The notes under the pieces are model-generated. The model was not told where the DNA came from. It worked only from the letters and a program-made list of their open reading frames with translations, and did no database searches. This document shows, in pieces, positions 8,578 through 10,845 of a stretch of DNA of 10,845 nt. The first letter of the stretch is position 1. Every line of letters begins with the position of its first letter. The position numbers and the translations under genes are program-made. The DNA is from Pseudomonadota bacterium (lineage in GTDB: Bacteria > Pseudomonadota > Gammaproteobacteria > Xanthomonadales > Xanthomonadaceae): contig JAHWKC010000059.1 of assembly GCA_019348095.1 (NCBI GenBank), positions 1-10,845 on the forward strand. The letters run 5' to 3'.

Positions 8578-8599
8578 AGCCGAGCAAGCTCGGCTCTAC
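8578..8599 (-). repeat. GTAG-headed REP palindrome, copy 3 (3' of folE)
   Basis: On the - strand this is GTAG followed by a perfect 8-bp stem AGCCGAGC / GCTCGGCT with a TT loop, the same family as the two copies after recD. It starts 27 bp beyond the folE stop. It equals copy 2 but with the mismatched stem pair restored. Confidence 0.75.
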
Positions 8600-8619
8600 G
8601 GGGAAACCTCGTGGCCCCG

Positions 8620-8688
8620 GTAGTAGCGGGCGGGCGCCGCGAGCGTCGCGATCTGGACGAAGAGCTCGCGGCCAAGAGCCGCTTCTAC
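8620..8688. repeat. Inverted pair of second GTAG repeat type
   Basis: The left end reads GTAGTAGCGG on the + strand and the right end reads GTAGAAGCGG on the - strand, nine of ten bases identical. The right unit (8667-8688, - strand) continues as a hairpin GCGGC-TCTTG-GCCGC, resembling the AGCGGCTTCAGCCGCG core at 10012-10033. The left unit has a less regular palindrome. Together they form a 69-bp doublet in the gap between folE and the lipoprotein gene, close in size to the 67-bp doublet after recD. Apart from this and copy 3, nothing else is recognised in 8552-8746. Confidence 0.6.
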
Positions 8689-8746
8689 AAGTGCCTGATT
8701 GCGTAGCCGGGCTGTGCCGGGCGCTGCGGCGGATTACCCTGTCGGC

Positions 8747-10015
8747 ATGAAACCTCTCTTCTGTGCCATCACTGTTGCCTTCGTTGCCCTGACAGGCTGC
8801 GACGATTCGCCCCAGGCAGCCGCGCCCGCGGCACCGCCCACGCCCGCGCTGAGCGTCACCGAATGGGTCTTGCCGACCGCGGCGGGCGCCGCGCAGCCGG
8901 ATCTTGTGGCGAGCAGCGACGGTCTGCTGCTGTCGTGGATCGAGCCGCTCGAATCCGGCCATGCCTTGCAGTTCGCGCGCTACCGCGGCGGGGCCTGGGG
9001 CGCGCCGCGACAGATCGCGCGCGGCGAGGACTGGTTCGTCAACTGGGCCGACACCCCGCACCTGGCGAGCACCGCCGATGGTGCGCTGTGGGCCCATTGG
9101 CTGCAGAAGTCCGCCGCCGCGACCTACGCCTACGACATCGCGCTGACGCGCTCGGAGGACGGCGGCGCGAGCTGGTCGACGCCGGTGCTGGTCAACGACG
9201 ACGGCACGCCGACTGAGCATGGTTTTGTTTCGCTGTGGCCGATGTCCGACAGCAGCCTCGGCGTGGCCTGGCTCGACGGCCGCGAGACCGGCAGCGGCGG
9301 GCATGGCGCCCACGCCACGTCATCGGGCGCGATGACCCTGCGCGCGGCCGGCTTCGATGCCGCCCTGCAGCGCAGCGGTGAGACCCGCATCGATGCGATG
9401 ACCTGCGACTGCTGCCAGACCGATGTCGCACTCACCGCACGCGGCCCGCTGCTGGTGTATCGCGACCGCACGCCCGCGGAGATCCGCGACATCGCGGTCA
9501 GTCGGCTGCAGGGCGGCCGCTGGAGCGCCGGGCGCAGCGTGCATGACGACCAATGGACCATGCCGGCCTGTCCGGTCAACGGACCGGCGGTGGCGGCGCG
9601 CGGCGGCGAGGCGGTGGTGGCGTGGTACACCGCCGCCGGCGGCACACCGGCGCTCAAGCTGGCGCGCAGCACCGATGCCGGCGAGTCCTTCGGCGCGCCG
9701 GTCACGTTCGACCGTGGCGAGCAGGTCCAGGGCCGTGTCGACGTCGCGCTCGATGGGCAGGCGGCCTGGGTGCTGTGGCTGCGCGAGGACGCGCAGGGCC
9801 AGTCGCTGCAGCTCGCGCGCCATGCCGCGGACCTGTCGCGCGAACTGCAACGGGTCGAGGTGGCGCGCCTGCAGGGCCGCGGTCGCGGCACCGGTTTCCC
9901 GCAACTGGTGCTGGCCGGCGACACCGCGCACGTGGTGTGGACCGATGTGGTCGATGGCCGTCCCCGGCTGCGTGGCGCCCAGATATCCGCGGACAATCCC
10001 GCCCCACGCTTTTAG
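8747..10015 (+). CDS. Sialidase-like beta-propeller lipoprotein with CDCC motif
   Basis: The product is a 422-residue predicted lipoprotein. ATG 8747 is preferred over an upstream in-frame TTG (8699) because it opens directly on a signal peptide, MKPLFCAITVAFVALTGC, with lipobox L15-T16-G17-C18. Asp19 and Asp20 follow the lipidated Cys; Asp at +2 means inner-membrane retention in E. coli, though this rule varies by species. A Pro/Ala linker leads to repeated strands ending in GG-x-W. Two Asp-boxes are clear: SEDGGASW (136-143) and STDAGESF (308-315), indicating a sialidase/BNR-type beta-propeller. Between them lie MTCDCCQTD (218-226) and ACPVNGP (274-280), giving Cys220, Cys222, Cys223 and Cys275, possibly a metal or disulfide site. 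I recall CDCCQ plus CPVNGP recurring in uncharacterised 'sialidase family' proteins. Catalytic sialidase residues (Arg triad, Tyr/Glu) are not evident, so enzyme activity is not claimed. The stop lies in a REP-like palindrome. Confidence 0.85.
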   Translation: MKPLFCAITVAFVALTGCDDSPQAAAPAAPPTPALSVTEWVLPTAAGAAQPDLVASSDGLLLSWIEPLESGHALQFARYRGGAWGAPRQIARGEDWFVNWADTPHLASTADGALWAHWLQKSAAATYAYDIALTRSEDGGASWSTPVLVNDDGTPTEHGFVSLWPMSDSSLGVAWLDGRETGSGGHGAHATSSGAMTLRAAGFDAALQRSGETRIDAMTCDCCQTDVALTARGPLLVYRDRTPAEIRDIAVSRLQGGRWSAGRSVHDDQWTMPACPVNGPAVAARGGEAVVAWYTAAGGTPALKLARSTDAGESFGAPVTFDRGEQVQGRVDVALDGQAAWVLWLREDAQGQSLQLARHAADLSRELQRVEVARLQGRGRGTGFPQLVLAGDTAHVVWTDVVDGRPRLRGAQISADNPAPRF

Positions 10016-10033
10016 GAGCGGCTTCAGCCGCGA
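10012..10033 (+). repeat. REP-like palindrome containing the lipoprotein stop codon
   Basis: The element reads TTAGGAGCGGCTTCAGCCGC followed by GA. It has a perfect 6-bp stem GCGGCT / AGCCGC (10018-10031) and a TC loop. It matches the common GTAGGAGCGGCTTCAGCCGC-type repeat of xanthomonads and pseudomonads, with the first G replaced by T. The TAG stop of the upstream gene (10013-10015) is the repeat's own TAG. The right unit at 8667-8688 is related. Confidence 0.7.
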
Positions 10034-10048
10034 TGAGGGTCAGAAGCC

Positions 10049-10155
10049 TTGACGCGGATCAGAGCGAAAAAAGCGGATAAGGCTTTTTGTGGAACAGTTT
10101 TTTGTACACGGTTCGATTCTGCTCTTTTCGCTCTTTTCGCTCTGATCCGCGTCAA
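10049..10155. repeat. 107-bp interrupted palindrome with 22-nt perfect arms
   Basis: Arm 10049-10070 begins TTGACGCGGATCAGAGCG and ends in AAAA; arm 10134-10155 is its exact reverse complement. Pairing continues inward for about five more bases with one mismatch. The right side also holds two direct copies of the 9-mer GCTCTTTTC (10121-10138) and a third, partial one. The loop (about 63 bp) is AT-richer than the surroundings, with T-runs at 10084-10088 and 10098-10103. No open reading frame looks real. It lies between the lipoprotein gene and the convergent flavoprotein fragment, so it could act as a bidirectional terminator, or be a MITE-like or other dispersed repeat. The rest of 10156-10201 shows nothing recognisable. 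Confidence 0.75.
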
Positions 10156-10201
10156 AAGCTCTTGTGCCTCTACGACATCCCCGTCCGGCGCCCGGCCGCG
10201 C

Positions 10202-10444
10202 TCAGTCGCCGGGCGTGGGCAGCTCGGCCGCGCGGTCGGCCTGGTGCGCGGCGTCCTCGCGGTAGTTCGGCGGCAGCCGCTGGTGGATCGCGGTCGCGGC
10301 GATGGCGGCATGGCCGACCGCGACGCTGATCTGGTTGAGCGCGCTGACGATGTCGCCGATCGCATAGAGGCCGTCGATGCTGGTCTGCAGCTTGGCGTCG
10401 ACCAGCAGTTCCTGCGCCTGGTCGACCTCGGCGACCGGGTCCAC
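10202..10444 (-). pseudogene. Thioredoxin-reductase-like flavoprotein, C-terminal fragment
   Basis: About 80 codons on the - strand encode the C-terminus of a class-II pyridine nucleotide-disulfide oxidoreductase (TrxB-like NAD(P)/FAD-dependent oxidoreductase). The diagnostic block is LQTSIDGLYAIGDIVSALNQ, continuing with ISVAVGHAAIAATAIHQRLP; the GD in AIGD contacts FAD in this family and the Ala-rich helix after it is typical. The GTG at 10444 is only the first possible start in the open frame and is surely not the true start, because the FAD- and NADPH-binding folds and the redox CxxC (over 200 residues) should lie upstream. The frame hits TAG at 10457-10459, and the sequence beyond encodes an unrelated protein on the other strand. 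The gene is therefore cut, by rearrangement or by an assembly join. The C-terminus ends at a normal TGA (10202-10204). Confidence 0.82.
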
Positions 10445-10459
10445 CGCAACAGGCCGCTA
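10430..10459. other. Probable breakpoint between two unrelated sequences
   Basis: To the left is the flavoprotein C-terminus on the - strand; to the right its frame closes and an NAD-dependent epimerase begins on the + strand. No repeat, IS end or target-site duplication is visible at the join. The exact base cannot be fixed by eye: homology to the flavoprotein is convincing up to the LLVDAKLQT segment and fades near 10430, while the stop is at 10457-10459. Confidence 0.6.
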
Positions 10460-10512
10460 CTCGAGCTCCGCGCCCACGCTGATGACGTGCTCGACGCGGT
10501 GCTGTCCCGGGC

Positions 10513-10845
10513 GTGCGTGTAGCGGTCACCGGGGCCACGGGCAACGTCGGGACGTCCCTGCTGACCGCCCTGGCAGGGGATCCGACGGTGACGTCCATCG
10601 TCGGCATCGCCCGGCGGATGCCCCCCGTGGCGCTTCCCAAGGTCGAATGGCGGGCGGCCGACGTGGTGAAAGACGACCTCCTGCCGCTGTTCCGGGGGGC
10701 CGACGCGGTCGTGCACCTCACCTGGATCGTGCAACCCAACCACCAGGAGGGCGACTTGCGGGCCGTCAACGTCGGAGGCAGCCGCCGCGTCCAGGACGCC
10801 GTGGCGGCGGCCGAGGTCCCAATCCTGGTGAACGCGTCGGCTTTC
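10513..10845 (+). CDS. NAD-dependent epimerase/dehydratase, 3'-truncated by window edge
   Basis: The frame is open to the right edge (111 codons), so only the N-terminus of an extended-SDR protein is present. The GTG start at 10513 gives MRVAVTGATGNVG, with the Rossmann nucleotide-binding motif G7-x-x-G10-x-x-G13. GADAVVHLTW (62-71) matches the strand that holds the cofactor in this family, and NVGGSRRVQDAVAAAEVP followed by NASAF matches the segment leading to the catalytic Ser/Tyr/Lys region, which lies beyond the window. Family members oxidise, epimerise or dehydrate nucleotide sugars or other alcohols; the substrate cannot be told from this part. The RMP..LPKVEWRAADV and LFRGADAVVHL wording recalls actinobacterial members. 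Another + frame ends at TAG 10520-10522, overlapping this start by ten bases, as coupled actinobacterial genes often do. No clear Shine-Dalgarno site is seen. Confidence 0.85.
   Translation, partial: MRVAVTGATGNVGTSLLTALAGDPTVTSIVGIARRMPPVALPKVEWRAADVVKDDLLPLFRGADAVVHLTWIVQPNHQEGDLRAVNVGGSRRVQDAVAAAEVPILVNASAF

Noticed and set aside
8699..8746. In-frame TTG start giving 16 extra residues on the lipoprotein
   Set aside because: The extension would place charged and Pro/Gly residues before an otherwise ideal signal peptide; ATG 8747 fits the lipobox distance.
10049..10522. A 157-codon + strand frame starting in the long palindrome
   Set aside because: Most of it is antisense to the conserved flavoprotein C-terminus. 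Only its last ~30 codons, right of the breakpoint, might be real and are listed as a finding.
10024..10769. Open frames of 239 and 199 codons on the - strand spanning the right end
   Set aside because: They cross the palindrome, the flavoprotein fragment, the breakpoint and the epimerase in frames that do not match either conserved protein.

Overview
The window is very G+C-rich, and its third codon positions are almost all G or C. Gene content, gene order and GTAG-headed palindromic repeats after three genes suggest a gammaproteobacterium of the Xanthomonadaceae type (Lysobacter, Luteimonas or Stenotrophomonas relatives). That assignment is inference from recalled family sequences, not from a search. 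The last ~400 bases may come from a different genome.

Layout. Bases 1-7838 hold recC (5' end cut off by the window edge), recB and recD. All three are on the + strand and joined by two ATGA stop/start overlaps, so they form one translationally coupled operon for the RecBCD helicase-nuclease. A 122-bp gap with an inverted pair of GTAG-type REP hairpins follows. Then comes folE (7961-8551), GTP cyclohydrolase I with its zinc ligands intact. The next gap (8552-8746) carries one perfect REP palindrome and a second, different inverted REP-like pair. A lipoprotein gene (8747-10015) encodes a sialidase-like beta-propeller with two Asp-boxes and a CDCC cysteine cluster. Its stop codon lies inside another REP-like palindrome, and a 107-bp imperfect palindrome with 22-nt perfect arms follows.

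Right end. On the - strand, 10202-10444 encodes only the C-terminal part of a thioredoxin-reductase-like flavoprotein. Its frame ends in a stop at 10457-10459 and the rest of the gene is absent. From 10513 to the edge, the + strand encodes the N-terminus of an NAD-dependent epimerase/dehydratase that reads like an actinobacterial protein. This looks like a breakpoint, either an assembly chimera or a real rearrangement.

How the genes work together. RecBCD repairs double-strand breaks and degrades foreign linear DNA. FolE starts tetrahydrofolate and pterin synthesis and has no evident functional link to RecBCD. The lipoprotein probably acts in the cell envelope. I see no CRISPR array, tRNA, rRNA, integrase, transposase or toxin-antitoxin pair, and no convincing undescribed multi-gene system. 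The points most worth checking are the breakpoint, the repeat families and the cysteine-bearing propeller lipoprotein.
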